Below the pieces are notes generated by a model that worked only from the letters and a program-made list of their open reading frames with translations, was not told the origin of the DNA and searched no databases. This document shows, one piece after another, positions 25,559 through 33,708 of a DNA stretch of 64,000 nt. A program made the translations under genes and the position numbers. The DNA is from Chitinophagaceae bacterium UBA4857. GTDB lineage: Bacteria > Bacteroidota > Bacteroidia > Chitinophagales > Chitinophagaceae. Each line of letters begins with the position of its first letter. Position 1 is the first letter of the stretch. The stretch is taken from positions 47,292-111,291 of the forward strand of contig DHEF01000044.1 in assembly GCA_002399735.1 (NCBI GenBank). The letters are read 5' to 3'.

Positions 25559-26206
25559 ATGCTTTTATTAAGCGTTATTCTGCAGGCATTTGCTCTTTTA
25601 ACCGGTGTTTTTTTCTTTAGTAAAATAAAACCACCTGTTTACAGGGCATTAATTATTGTATTATTTCTATCAGCCTCTAATGAACTATTTATTCTAAATA
25701 ATGGCCCCCAAATATATAATGTAAACAAGCATATACTTTATAACACTTTTTTTATAGTACATAGCATTGTAACCTTTATAATATTTTACAATTGTATATA
25801 TTCCAAACTCCGAAAAAAGTATTTAATATTCTACTGCATTAGCTCACTATTGGCTATAACAATTTTACTATTAAATAAAATGACGGTTTTTAATCCTCTT
25901 TATTTATCAGTAATATGTATACAAATAATGACAGGTGCCAGTATGTATTTATACCAGGTGTACAAAAAAGAAGAGTATCATCAATTAAAAACCGATTCAC
26001 TTTTCTGGTATTCTGTAGGCAGTATAATTGTTTTTTTCTTTTTCTTTTCTTATTTAAGTGCCACCCACAACCCTGCCTTCGTAAAAAATGAAACAGGAAA
26101 TATTATTTACCGTGTATTAAATACAATTGGTAACTTGATTTATTATTCCCTCATAATAATGAGCTTTCTATGTTCAAATATATCACAGAAGCGGAGTGGT
26201 ACTTAA
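25559..26206 (+). CDS. multi-pass membrane protein, probable sensor partner
   Basis: 215 residues, six or seven hydrophobic segments: about 4-20, 28-45, 62-78, 87-105, 112-130, 150-167 and 190-207, with short charged loops (KLRKKY, YKKEEYHQLKTDS). No extracellular domain. The last 37 bases overlap the start of the histidine kinase gene, so production of both is coupled. It may act as the membrane sensing half for the adjacent kinase, which has only one membrane segment of its own. I do not recognise a named family. Confidence 0.75.
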   Translation: MLLLSVILQAFALLTGVFFFSKIKPPVYRALIIVLFLSASNELFILNNGPQIYNVNKHILYNTFFIVHSIVTFIIFYNCIYSKLRKKYLIFYCISSLLAITILLLNKMTVFNPLYLSVICIQIMTGASMYLYQVYKKEEYHQLKTDSLFWYSVGSIIVFFFFFSYLSATHNPAFVKNETGNIIYRVLNTIGNLIYYSLIIMSFLCSNISQKRSGT

Positions 26207-26991
26207 TTGGTGCGAGCCTTTTATTCGTTTTGTTTTTCTTTTTTTTTATATATTTTTTGTATAGAATTAAAGAAAAACAAAACAATTTTATCATCAATGA
26301 AAAAGAATTAAAATCTCACTTTTCGGAAACCCTACTTCAAACACAACTAGAGATAAAGGAAGAGACATTAAATCACATTGGACAGGAATTGCATGATAAC
26401 CTGGGGCAAATTGCAAGCCTTATAAAAATTCATTTAAACACTTTACAACTAAGCGACCCCAAAAAAGCAAGTGAAAAAATAGAAGATACCAAAGAATTAG
26501 TAAGACAATTAATATTTGATATCAAGTCCTTATCACTTAGTTTAGGGACTAATAAAATTCAACAAATTTGTTTAGCAAAAGCGATCAGAATTGAAGTACA
26601 ACGCTTAAAAAAACTTGAGCAGTTTACCATCTCCTACTCCGGTGTTGAAGATATAATTGGTTTGGATGCGGGCAAGGCTACCATCTTATATAGAATGTTT
26701 CAGGAAAGTTGCAACAATATTATCAAACATAGCCAGGCTAAACACATTCATGTTTTGCTTACTGTGTCAAATAATTTACTTACTTTAGTAATTAATGATG
26801 ATGGTATAGGTTTTGAACCTGATTTATTAGAAGGAAACGGTTCCGGGGTAGATAACTTAAAGAACCGTGCACAATTGATTAAATCTAATCTTACCATTAG
26901 CAGTAAACCGAATAAAGGAACTACAATAAGTATTATACTTCCCCTCAACCATGTTTCACCAACATCAGAAAATCAAACTGGCCTTAGTTGA
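26170..26991 (+). CDS. sensor histidine kinase, HisKA_3/NarX-like
   Basis: 273 residues. One membrane segment (YLIGASLLFVLFFFFFIYFL, about 11-31), a coiled coil, then the dimerisation domain with phospho-acceptor His in HIGQELHDNLGQIASLIK (about 74). The ATPase domain has RMFQESCNNIIKHSQAKHI (N box), INDDGIGFEPDLLEGNGSGV (G1) and VDNLKNRAQLIKSNLTI; the end reads NKGTTISIILP. It overlaps the membrane protein by 37 bp and the response regulator by 41 bp. No periplasmic sensor, so the signal likely comes through the neighbouring membrane protein (inference). Confidence 0.93.
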   Translation: MFKYITEAEWYLIGASLLFVLFFFFFIYFLYRIKEKQNNFIINEKELKSHFSETLLQTQLEIKEETLNHIGQELHDNLGQIASLIKIHLNTLQLSDPKKASEKIEDTKELVRQLIFDIKSLSLSLGTNKIQQICLAKAIRIEVQRLKKLEQFTISYSGVEDIIGLDAGKATILYRMFQESCNNIIKHSQAKHIHVLLTVSNNLLTLVINDDGIGFEPDLLEGNGSGVDNLKNRAQLIKSNLTISSKPNKGTTISIILPLNHVSPTSENQTGLS

Positions 26992-27628
26992 CGATCATAA
27001 ACTTTTTAGAAAAGGTTTAAAAAGTCTTATTGATATGCTTGGCCCACAATACGAAGTAATTTTTGAGGCCAATAACGGCAAAGACTTACAAAGCCTGCTA
27101 ACTCCAGACAATTCTCCTGACATTATTTTATTGGATATTAACATGCCGGAAATGGATGGTTTTAGCACGGTTAAATGGCTAAGCACCCATTTTCCATTAA
27201 TAAAAACGCTGGTTGTTAGTATGGTTGAAAAAGAAGAAACGGTGGTAAGTATGTTAAAGCTTGGTGTAAAAGGATATTTATGTAAAGATGTGGAACCAAA
27301 AGAATTATCAGAAGCATTAAACTCTGTTTATAATAAAGGTTTTTACTATACCGATTTTATAACCGGAAAACTCTTACATGCTATTCAGCAAGATAATAAT
27401 GGTGATGGCTACGGCAATGGCAATCAGTCTTACCAATTGAACGAACGAGAAAGAGATTTTTTGAAATTAGCTTGTAGCGAACTTACCTATAACGAGATAG
27501 CCCTTCAAATGTCATTAAGTCCCAAAACAATTGATGGGTATAGAAATGCGCTTTTTGAAAAATTAAATATTAAAAGTCGTGTAGGACTTGCTTTATATGC
27601 AGTAAAAAACGGATTGGTTCATTTATGA
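26951..27628 (+). CDS. response regulator, NarL/LuxR type
   Basis: 225 residues. Receiver domain: KLALVDDHKLFRKGLKSLI, phospho-acceptor Asp in DIILLDINMPEMDGF (about 61), Thr/Ser region LVVSMVEKEE, Lys in VKGYLCKDVEP. DNA-binding domain: NERERDFLKLACSELTYNEI, ALQMSLSPKTIDGYRNALFE, KLNIKSRVGLALYAVKNGL. The start lies 41 bp inside the kinase gene. The likely partner of that kinase, and the obvious candidate to bind the AGGAAAAA-CC motifs that flank the operon on both sides (inference). Confidence 0.94.
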   Translation: MFHQHQKIKLALVDDHKLFRKGLKSLIDMLGPQYEVIFEANNGKDLQSLLTPDNSPDIILLDINMPEMDGFSTVKWLSTHFPLIKTLVVSMVEKEETVVSMLKLGVKGYLCKDVEPKELSEALNSVYNKGFYYTDFITGKLLHAIQQDNNGDGYGNGNQSYQLNERERDFLKLACSELTYNEIALQMSLSPKTIDGYRNALFEKLNIKSRVGLALYAVKNGLVHL

Positions 27629-27767
27629 TTATGGCTGCAACCGCAAAAAAGCGGTGTTAATCAAGTAAGTTAACATCCAGGGATTGGTTAAGAGTTTAAT
27701 GGTTAATGGCACTAATTAGTTTCCCCTAATGTTAAAACAAAGTAAACACATAGCCATTTATTTAGAC

Positions 27768-27809
27768 ACAGGAAAAACCCCCATTTTGATACAGGAAAAA
27801 TCCTGTTTT
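27768..27809. promoter_or_regulatory. second pair of AGGAAAAA-CC motifs, behind the sensor operon
   Basis: ACAGGAAAAACCCCC (27768-27782) and ACAGGAAAAATCCTGT (27791-27806). The latter is an inverted repeat with arms ACAGGA and TCCTGT around AAAA. Starts are 23 bp apart. The pair lies between convergent genes, an unusual place for an operator, unless an unannotated transcript starts here. Confidence 0.5.
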
Positions 27810-27820
27810 GCTTAATAAAT

Positions 27821-27855
27821 AAAAAAATGCCGACTCGTTGTAAAAGCGGCATTTT
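27821..27855 (-). terminator. terminator of tex
   Basis: AAAATGCCG (27824-27832) pairs with CGGCATTTT (27847-27855); on the minus strand the stem is followed by seven T. About 26 bp past the tex stop. Confidence 0.85.
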
Positions 27856-27880
27856 ATGTTAATGATGAATAATATTGTGT

Positions 27881-30142
27881 TTAATCGTCAAACTTCTTTT
27901 TTAACATAGCTAATTTAGCCTGAAAAGGATTTAACGGTTCTACCTTTTTAGTTTGTCCGGCTTTTTTTGTTTGTACATTTTTAGTTTCCTGGCTAATGAG
28001 GCCTGCGCTACTATCTTTCATACTTAATGCAATACGTTTACGGGCAACATCTACCTCAACCACTGTAACCATTACTTTTTGATTAAGCTTTACCACCTCT
28101 TTTGGATCGCTAACGTAACGATTGGCTAAATGTGAAATGTGTACTAAACCATCCTGTTTTACACCTACGTCTACAAATGCTCCAAAGTTGGTTACATTTG
28201 TTACTATTCCCGGTACTTTCATGCCTACCTGTAAATCACTAATGGCTTTTAACCCATCGGCAAATCTGAATTCTTCAATTGGTGAACGGGGATCACGACC
28301 GGGCTTCTCTAACTCTTTTAAAATATCTTCTACTGTAAAAGTCCCTACACCTTCCTGCACAAAATCTTTAACATTTAACTGTTTTCTTGTATCCGCCTTT
28401 TGAATCAAATCAGCTACCGTACAATTAACTTTTGATGCCATAGCCTCAACAATATGGTAGGACTCCGGATGTACTGACGAGTTATCTAATGGATTTTCTG
28501 CGTTAGGTATGCGCAAAAACCCTGCGGACTGTTCAAATGCTTTTGGTCCTAACATAGAAACTTTCTTAAGCTCCTCCCTGTTTTTAAAACTACCATTTTT
28601 AGTTCTGTAATCAACTATGTTGCGGGCCACCGTTGCACTTAAACCTGATACATAGGTTAATAAATGTTTGCTGGCCGTATTTACATCAACACCAACATAA
28701 TTTACACAACTCTCCACCACATTATCTAATGAATCTTTTAGCTTATTCTGGTTTACATCATGCTGGTACTGACCAACACCAATACTTTTTGCATCAATCT
28801 TTACCAATTCGCTTAAAGGATCCAATAAACGACGGCCAATACTGATGGCACCACGTACTGTTACATCCTGATCAGGAAATTCTTCACGGGCAACTTCGCT
28901 GGCCGAGTAAATGGAGGCACCGCTTTCGTTAACCAGGAAAATTGATACCGGTCTATCAAACTGAATGCTACGCACCAATTGATCAGTTTCTTTACTGGCG
29001 GTACCATTACCATAACCAATTGCCTGAATATGATATTTAGCTACCAGCTCTTTTATTGTATGTGCTGCTTTGTCCCATTCATTTTGTGGTGCATGCGGGA
29101 ATATGGTAGTATAATGTAAAAATGTACCGCTTTCATCCAGGCATACTAATTTACAACCTGTTCTAAAGCCTGGGTCAAGTGCCATTACACGTTTATTACC
29201 TAATGGCGATGCAAGTAATAATTGACGCAAATTATCTGCAAATACTGCAATAGCCTCTTCGTCAGCTTTGTTTTTACTGTTTAAACGAAACTCTGTTTCA
29301 ATAGATGGTTTTAACAGTCGGCTATAACTATCATCAATAGCTGTTGCAATTTGTTGTCCCACTGCATCCAGATTTTTTACAAAATGAGACTTCAATTGGT
29401 TAGCAGCAATTTCTTTATCAATAGAAATATCCATTAATAAAAAACCTTCTTTTTCACCTCGGCGAATTGCCAGAATACGATGCGAAGGACTATCAGCTAA
29501 ATATTCATTAAACTCAAAATAGTCACGATACTTTTGCGCATCTTCTTCCTCTTTTTTACTGGTTAAAGCTTTTGATGTTACTTTGGCCTCATTAGTAAAC
29601 ATTTTTCTAATGATGTTGCGAGCCTGTTCATCTTCAGCTACCCACTCTGCAATTATATCACGGGCGCCCTGTAATGCTGCTGCTTTGTCTGCTACCTGAT
29701 CTGTAATAAATTTACCGGCTTCAGTTTCGGGATTAATTTTTTCGGTTTGCTCAAATATTATTTTAGCCAACGGCTCCAACCCTTTTTCAATGGCAATGGA
29801 AGCTTTTGTTTTACGTTTTGGCTTAAATGGTAAATAAATATCTTCCAATTCAGTAGCAACTATACAATCCTCAATACGCTTTTTCAATTCAGGTGTTAAC
29901 TTACCTGCTTCGTCAATTGTTTTTAAAACGGTTTCTTTACGCTTTTCAAGTTCTTCAAAGTATTTAATCTGTTCTACCACATTACCAATCGCAACCTCAT
30001 CCAGATTACCGGTTGCTTCTTTACGGTAACGTGCAATAAAGGGAATAGTAGATCCGTCTTTTACTAACTCAACAATACTGGTAATACCTTTTATAGGCAG
30101 ACTTAGTAAACCAGAAATATGCTGTAAATATTTAATTTCCAT
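27881..30142 (-). CDS. tex: Tex family RNA-binding protein
   Basis: 753 residues, near the usual 730-780. N-terminal helical Tex domain (VELVKDGSTIPFIARYRKEA), YqgF/RNase-H-like domain with NKRVMALDPGFRTGCKLV, helix-hairpin-helix segments 'YVSGLSATVARNIVDYRTKN' and SMLGPKAFEQSAGFLRIPN, and a C-terminal S1 domain (VPGIVTNVTNFGAFVDVGVK, 'QDGLVHISHLANRYVSDP'). The tail after the S1 domain is Lys-rich. Tex binds nucleic acid and affects transcription; its exact role is still debated. Single gene with its own terminator and a -7 match upstream. Confidence 0.96.
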   Translation of the reverse strand: MEIKYLQHISGLLSLPIKGITSIVELVKDGSTIPFIARYRKEATGNLDEVAIGNVVEQIKYFEELEKRKETVLKTIDEAGKLTPELKKRIEDCIVATELEDIYLPFKPKRKTKASIAIEKGLEPLAKIIFEQTEKINPETEAGKFITDQVADKAAALQGARDIIAEWVAEDEQARNIIRKMFTNEAKVTSKALTSKKEEEDAQKYRDYFEFNEYLADSPSHRILAIRRGEKEGFLLMDISIDKEIAANQLKSHFVKNLDAVGQQIATAIDDSYSRLLKPSIETEFRLNSKNKADEEAIAVFADNLRQLLLASPLGNKRVMALDPGFRTGCKLVCLDESGTFLHYTTIFPHAPQNEWDKAAHTIKELVAKYHIQAIGYGNGTASKETDQLVRSIQFDRPVSIFLVNESGASIYSASEVAREEFPDQDVTVRGAISIGRRLLDPLSELVKIDAKSIGVGQYQHDVNQNKLKDSLDNVVESCVNYVGVDVNTASKHLLTYVSGLSATVARNIVDYRTKNGSFKNREELKKVSMLGPKAFEQSAGFLRIPNAENPLDNSSVHPESYHIVEAMASKVNCTVADLIQKADTRKQLNVKDFVQEGVGTFTVEDILKELEKPGRDPRSPIEEFRFADGLKAISDLQVGMKVPGIVTNVTNFGAFVDVGVKQDGLVHISHLANRYVSDPKEVVKLNQKVMVTVVEVDVARKRIALSMKDSSAGLISQETKNVQTKKAGQTKKVEPLNPFQAKLAMLKKKFDD

Positions 30143-30168
30143 ATGTATATTATGCCTTTTTGGGGCGG

Positions 30169-30176
30169 CAAATGTA
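30169..30176 (-). promoter_or_regulatory. putative -7 element of tex
   Basis: On the minus strand TACATTTG, a full match to TAnnTTTG, 27 bp before the tex start codon. No well-spaced -33 TTG was found (nearest candidates 13 or 25 bp away). Confidence 0.4.
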
Positions 30177-30257
30177 GGTGAAAAAACTGCAAAATCCGGT
30201 GCAAAAACTTTGACAATTTGGTAATGTTTATAAGTAATTAGGAAGCCAAAAAAAGAT

Positions 30258-30320
30258 GCCCAATGATATGCTGATAAATGGAGCGTCGCAAGCTGGATGC
30301 CATGAAAAACTGCTGCTGAT
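30258..30320 (+). repeat. mosaic intergenic repeat, copy 8 (degenerate)
   Basis: Reads GCCCAATGATATGCTGATAA, ATGGAGCGTCGCAAGCTGGA, TGCCATGAAAAACTGCTGCTG. It sits between the tex promoter region and the promoter of the methionine operon. Confidence 0.7.
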
Positions 30321-30422
30321 TAAAACAAATAAAAAAATATTTGATTTGCATAAAATCCAGAAGGGAAAAGCATTTGAAGAGATGACAAAACAATCGTTAG
30401 CATAAAATTTTAGAAAAATATT

Positions 30423-30451
30423 TTGCTGTTTAGTTTTCATCATTACCTTTG
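30423..30451 (+). promoter_or_regulatory. promoter of the metY leader
   Basis: TTG (30423-30425), 18 bp, then TACCTTTG (30444-30451), a full match to the Bacteroidetes -33/-7 promoter. Transcription would start about 10 bp before the riboswitch P1 stem. Confidence 0.7.
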
Positions 30452-30470
30452 CATTAGTTCTTTTGCATCA

Positions 30471-30579
30471 CTTATCAAGAAAGGCTGAGGGTAATGGCCC
30501 ACAGACGCCTTGGCAACCTATCAGAATTTTATTTTGAAAAGGTGCCAACTCCATCTCCGGTAAAACGGAGGCAGATAAG
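30471..30579 (+). ncRNA. SAM-I (S-box) riboswitch
   Basis: The aptamer begins CTTATCAAGAAAGGCTGAGG, continues GTAATGGCCCACAGACGCCT and TGGCAACC, and closes with GGTGCCAACTCC and AGATAAG. P1 is CTTATC (30471-30476) with GATAAG (30574-30579). The conserved SAM-I core (GAGGG, TGGCCC, GCC..GGCAACC, GGTGCCA) is complete. It precedes metY-metX, the classic target; SAM binding should switch the operon off through the adjoining terminator. Confidence 0.96.
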
Positions 30580-30653
30580 TCAGATTTCAAGCTTTGGTAT
30601 TTATATTCAACTATATTATTGCTCATCTGATTTATCGGATGAGCATTTTTTTT
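30574..30653 (+). terminator. SAM-controlled terminator/antiterminator
   Basis: Terminator: GCTCATCTGA (30621-30630) with TCGGATGAGC (30635-30644), loop TTTA, then eight T. Antiterminator: GATAAGTCAGAT (30574-30585) can pair over 12 positions (one G-U) with ATCTGATTTATC (30625-30636). It uses the 3' strand of P1 and the 5' strand of the terminator, so the states exclude each other. SAM bound: P1 forms and the terminator wins. Confidence 0.93.
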
Positions 30654-30739
30654 GCTGTTAATACCGCCAAAAATATGTAATCCGGTAAACCTCTCTCCTT
30701 CTCTTGTTAACAGTGACTGTTTTATCAAATTAATCATCT

Positions 30740-30756
30740 CTTGTTGTTACAACAAG
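30740..30756. promoter_or_regulatory. inverted repeat before the first leader ORF
   Basis: CTTGTTG (30740-30746) and CAACAAG (30750-30756) around TTA: a perfect 7-bp-arm inverted repeat 18 bp before the Met-rich leader ORF. It may be an RNA hairpin or an operator; no direct evidence for either. Confidence 0.4.
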
Positions 30757-30773
30757 AACAAAACTGTTTAACA

Positions 30774-30854
30774 ATGACAACTCAAAAAATGTATTTAATG
30801 CAACGAATGTGCGTTTGTTTGATGACCGTTAAAATCACACAAACAAAATTTTAA
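30774..30854 (+). CDS. leader ORF 1, Met-rich 26-residue peptide
   Basis: ATG at 30774, TAA at 30852. Translation MTTQKMYLMQRMCVCLMTVK then ITQTKF. Five Met and two Cys in 26 residues, with Met/Cys clustered at positions 9-17 (MQRMCVCLM). It lies between the SAM-controlled terminator and metY on the same strand. The composition, which names the end products of the operon it precedes, suggests a leader peptide that senses charged tRNA-Met/Cys; translation is not proven. No Shine-Dalgarno site, as usual here; A is at -3. Confidence 0.5.
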   Translation: MTTQKMYLMQRMCVCLMTVKITQTKF

Positions 30855-30906
30855 CAAATTAAAATTTGGAACTTTAGTTAATTGTCTACTAACTTAGTGG
30901 AATAAT

Positions 30907-30981
30907 ATGCAAAACAAATCAACATACACATTCTTAAAAACAGCTACTACTTGCTGTCCGTGTTGTATTTGTTGTATGTAG
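30907..30981 (+). CDS. leader ORF 2, Cys-rich 24-residue peptide
   Basis: ATG at 30907, TAG at 30979. The peptide is MQNKSTYTFLKTATT followed by CCPCCICCM: six Cys codons and a Met within the last nine codons, directly before the stop. Small stems lie at or after the stop: GTATGT/ACATAC (30974-30990) and TGTTG/CAACA (31004-31018). TTGTTG in the Cys codons (30969-30974) could instead pair with CAACAA (31014-31019). Slow decoding of Cys codons would expose or hide these stems, as in amino-acid attenuation. It starts 166 bp and ends 92 bp before metY. A polycysteine leader by sequence; function is inference. Confidence 0.6.
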   Translation: MQNKSTYTFLKTATTCCPCCICCM

Positions 30982-31072
30982 TAAACATACCTACTATTCT
31001 ACCTGTTGTATCGCAACAATCTTACATCGTTTCAAATTATATTACTACTTAAACTTTTAAAGTAAATTACTT

Positions 31073-32401
31073 ATGAGCAAGTTACACTTTGACACATTGC
31101 AGTTACATGCCGGACAAAAAGCTGATTCATCAACTAATGCAAGAGCAGTTCCTTTGTACCAGACAACTTCTTATCAATTTAACAACTCTGACCATGCCGC
31201 AAATTTATTTGGCTTAAAAGAATTTGGCAATATTTACACCCGTATTATGAACCCAACCACCGATGTGTTTGAGCAACGTATTGCAGCACTGGAAGGTGGT
31301 GTAGCAGCGGTTGCAACTTCATCGGGGCAGGCAGCGCAGTTTTTAGCCTTAAATAATATTTTACAAGCAGGAGATAATTTTGTATCCACCTCGTTTATTT
31401 ATGGTGGTACATACAATCAATTTAAAGTTGCTTTTAAACGTTTAGGTATTGAAGCCCGTTTTGCAGAAGGTGATAATGTTGAAAGCTTTGTACCATTGAT
31501 TGATAAAAATACAAAAGCTATTTATTTAGAAACTATAGGTAACCCACGCTTAAATGTTCCTGACTTTAAAAAGTTTGTTGCCTTAGCAAAAGAGTATGAT
31601 TTACCCTTAGTAGTTGATAATACATTTGGTGCAGGCGGATATTTATTCCGACCCATTGAACATGGTGCAAACATTGTTGTAGAATCGGCTACAAAATGGA
31701 TTGGCGGCCATGGTACCAGTATTGGCGGTGTTATTGTTGACGGTGGTAATTACAACTGGGGTAATGGTAAGTTTCCACAATTTACTGAGCCATCTGAAGG
31801 TTATCATGGTTTACAATTCTGGAATGTATTTGGTGAAGGCAATCCGTTAGGTTTACCAAACATTGCATTTGCTATACGTGCCCGTGTAGAAGGATTACGT
31901 GATTTTGGTCCGGCTTTAAGTCCATTTAATTCGTTTTTACTAATACAAGGATTGGAAACATTATCCTTACGGGTACAACGCCATGTTGATAATGCATTAG
32001 CATTAGCTGCCTGGTTAGAAAACCATGAGCAGGTTGAGTTTGTATGGTATCCGGGTTTAGCAAGCAGCCCTTATAACAATTTAGCCAAAGAATATTTAAC
32101 CAATGGTTTTGGTGGTGTATTACAGTTTGGTATTAAAGGCGGTTTGGAAAATGGTAAAAAATTTGTTGACTCGCTTGAACTCATCAGCCACTTAGCAAAC
32201 GTTGGTGATGCAAAAACCTTAGTTATACATTCGGCTTCCACTACGCACCAACAATTGAGCGAAGTTGAGCAAGAAAAAGCAGGTGTATTGCCTAACTTAA
32301 TTCGTATCAGTGTGGGTATTGAACATATAGAAGATATTAAGGCAGATATACAACAGGCATTTAATAAAGTTTTTTCAGCGAAAGAAGCATTAGTAGGATA
32401 A
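31073..32401 (+). CDS. metY: O-acetylhomoserine sulfhydrylase (PLP enzyme)
   Basis: 442 residues, usual for MetY (about 430). Opens LHFDTLQLHAGQKADSSTNA and has VPLYQTTSYQFNNSDHAA, 'FGNIYTRIMNPTTDVFEQRI', AVATSSGQAAQFLALNNIL and the PLP lysine in VVESATKWIGGHGTSIGG (about 208). Makes homocysteine from O-acetylhomoserine and sulfide. First structural gene after the SAM-I riboswitch and two leader ORFs; metX follows after 2 bp. Control is therefore by SAM and possibly by Cys/Met supply. Confidence 0.96.
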   Translation: MSKLHFDTLQLHAGQKADSSTNARAVPLYQTTSYQFNNSDHAANLFGLKEFGNIYTRIMNPTTDVFEQRIAALEGGVAAVATSSGQAAQFLALNNILQAGDNFVSTSFIYGGTYNQFKVAFKRLGIEARFAEGDNVESFVPLIDKNTKAIYLETIGNPRLNVPDFKKFVALAKEYDLPLVVDNTFGAGGYLFRPIEHGANIVVESATKWIGGHGTSIGGVIVDGGNYNWGNGKFPQFTEPSEGYHGLQFWNVFGEGNPLGLPNIAFAIRARVEGLRDFGPALSPFNSFLLIQGLETLSLRVQRHVDNALALAAWLENHEQVEFVWYPGLASSPYNNLAKEYLTNGFGGVLQFGIKGGLENGKKFVDSLELISHLANVGDAKTLVIHSASTTHQQLSEVEQEKAGVLPNLIRISVGIEHIEDIKADIQQAFNKVFSAKEALVG

Positions 32402-32403
32402 TT

Positions 32404-33462
32404 ATGACACAGACATTTCAGTATAGTCATCTATTTCAATTGGAGTCGGGCGTTACATTGCCCGGCTACCATTTGGCTTATACAACATACGGTACCCTTA
32501 ATGAAAAAAAAGACAATGTAGTTTGGATTTTTCATGCGCTTACGGCAAACAGTAATGCGGCAGAATGGTGGCCCGGTTTAGTTGGCGAAGGCCGTTTTTT
32601 TGATCCCGCAAAGTATTTTATTATTTGCGTTAACAAACCAGGTAGTCCTTATGGCAGCATATCGCCATTAAGTAACAATCCGCAAACTAACCAGCCTTAT
32701 TACCACGATTTTCCAGTATTTACTATTCGGGACATTATAAACACTTATAAAAACCTGCGTGACCATTTAGGTATTACACAAGTACATGTTGGTTTGGGTG
32801 GTAGCACCGGGGGTATGCAGTTATTGGAATGGGCTATTGATGAACCTGATTTTTTTGAACATATTGTACCCATCGTAACTAATGCGGTATTATCGCCATG
32901 GGGCATAGCATTTAATGCCAGTCAGCGTTTAGCTATAGAGGCTGACAGTACCTGGTTAGAAAAACGTGCCGATGCCGGTCAAAAAGGTTTGGCGGCTGCC
33001 CGTTCTATTGCGCTTATCTCCTATCGTCAATACAAAGGCTACGAGGTTACGCAGCCCCGTGAAAAGGCTTTTGTACCATTGGCCAATAATGTAGTTTTTG
33101 CAGCCGATAACTACCAACGTTACCAGGGATTAAAACTAATCAACCGTTTTAATGTTATATCCTACTATCGTTTAACACAAACCATGGATAGCCATGATGT
33201 AGGGCGTAATAGAAATGGTGTGGTAGAAGCTTTAAAAAAAATAAAAGCACAAACTTTAATTATTGGTATTAAAACCGATTTGTTATATCCGTTAACCGAG
33301 CAGGAATTTTTAAAGGAACATATCCCCCACTCGCAACTATTTATTATAGCCAGCGATTTTGGACATGATGGTTTTTTACTGGAGTACGAAAAAATTGAAG
33401 TGGCTTTAAAAAATTTCATCACTCACAAACAAAAAAACTTTCTTAAAATAGTTAATCAGTAA
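32404..33462 (+). CDS. metX: homoserine O-acetyltransferase
   Basis: 352 residues, alpha/beta hydrolase fold. 'LPGYHLAYTTYGTLNEKKDN', nucleophile elbow VGLGGSTGGMQLLEWA (Ser about 133), Asp in GIKTDLLYPLTEQ (about 291) and His in SDFGHDGFLLEYEK (about 320): a complete triad. ASQRLAIEADSTW and NRFNVISYYRLTQTMDSHDV fit MetX rather than the succinyl-specific MetA. It supplies O-acetylhomoserine to MetY. Two bases separate it from metY, so they are co-translated. Confidence 0.96.
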   Translation: MTQTFQYSHLFQLESGVTLPGYHLAYTTYGTLNEKKDNVVWIFHALTANSNAAEWWPGLVGEGRFFDPAKYFIICVNKPGSPYGSISPLSNNPQTNQPYYHDFPVFTIRDIINTYKNLRDHLGITQVHVGLGGSTGGMQLLEWAIDEPDFFEHIVPIVTNAVLSPWGIAFNASQRLAIEADSTWLEKRADAGQKGLAAARSIALISYRQYKGYEVTQPREKAFVPLANNVVFAADNYQRYQGLKLINRFNVISYYRLTQTMDSHDVGRNRNGVVEALKKIKAQTLIIGIKTDLLYPLTEQEFLKEHIPHSQLFIIASDFGHDGFLLEYEKIEVALKNFITHKQKNFLKIVNQ

Positions 33463-33469
33463 ATTTTAT

Positions 33470-33543
33470 GTTACCGGCTGCAGTGCTACTATCATCGTCT
33501 GTTGTGTCACTCACTTCATCGTTCAGTAATTCTATTGAACAGG
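33470..33543 (-). repeat. mosaic intergenic repeat, copy 9
   Basis: Reads TTACCGGCTGCAGTGCTACT, ATCATCGTCTGTTGTGTCAC, TCACTTCATCGTTCAGTAAT, TCTATTGAAC. Near-perfect inverse of copy 1. After it, to 33708, comes a low-complexity stretch including ACCATTAACAATGAACAA (33607), repeated exactly at 57763. Confidence 0.85.
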
Positions 33544-33708
33544 GAAAGTCGGAAAGTCCGAAAGACCGTAAGTCAGTAGTGAATAGTCAATTGTGAGTAT
33601 TCATTCACCATTAACAATGAACAATTAACTATTAACAATATAAAAACAACTAAGCTTTAAGCATTAAGCTTTCAGCTCTTAGCCCAAACAAATAACAACT
33701 ATATAAAA

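Noticed and set aside
27633..27665. Hairpin ACCGC/GCGGT after the response regulator gene
   Set aside because: No T-run follows, so it is not supported as a terminator.
30468..30737. 89-codon ORF on the minus strand
   Set aside because: It is antisense to the SAM-I riboswitch and terminator, whose conserved structure explains the sequence.
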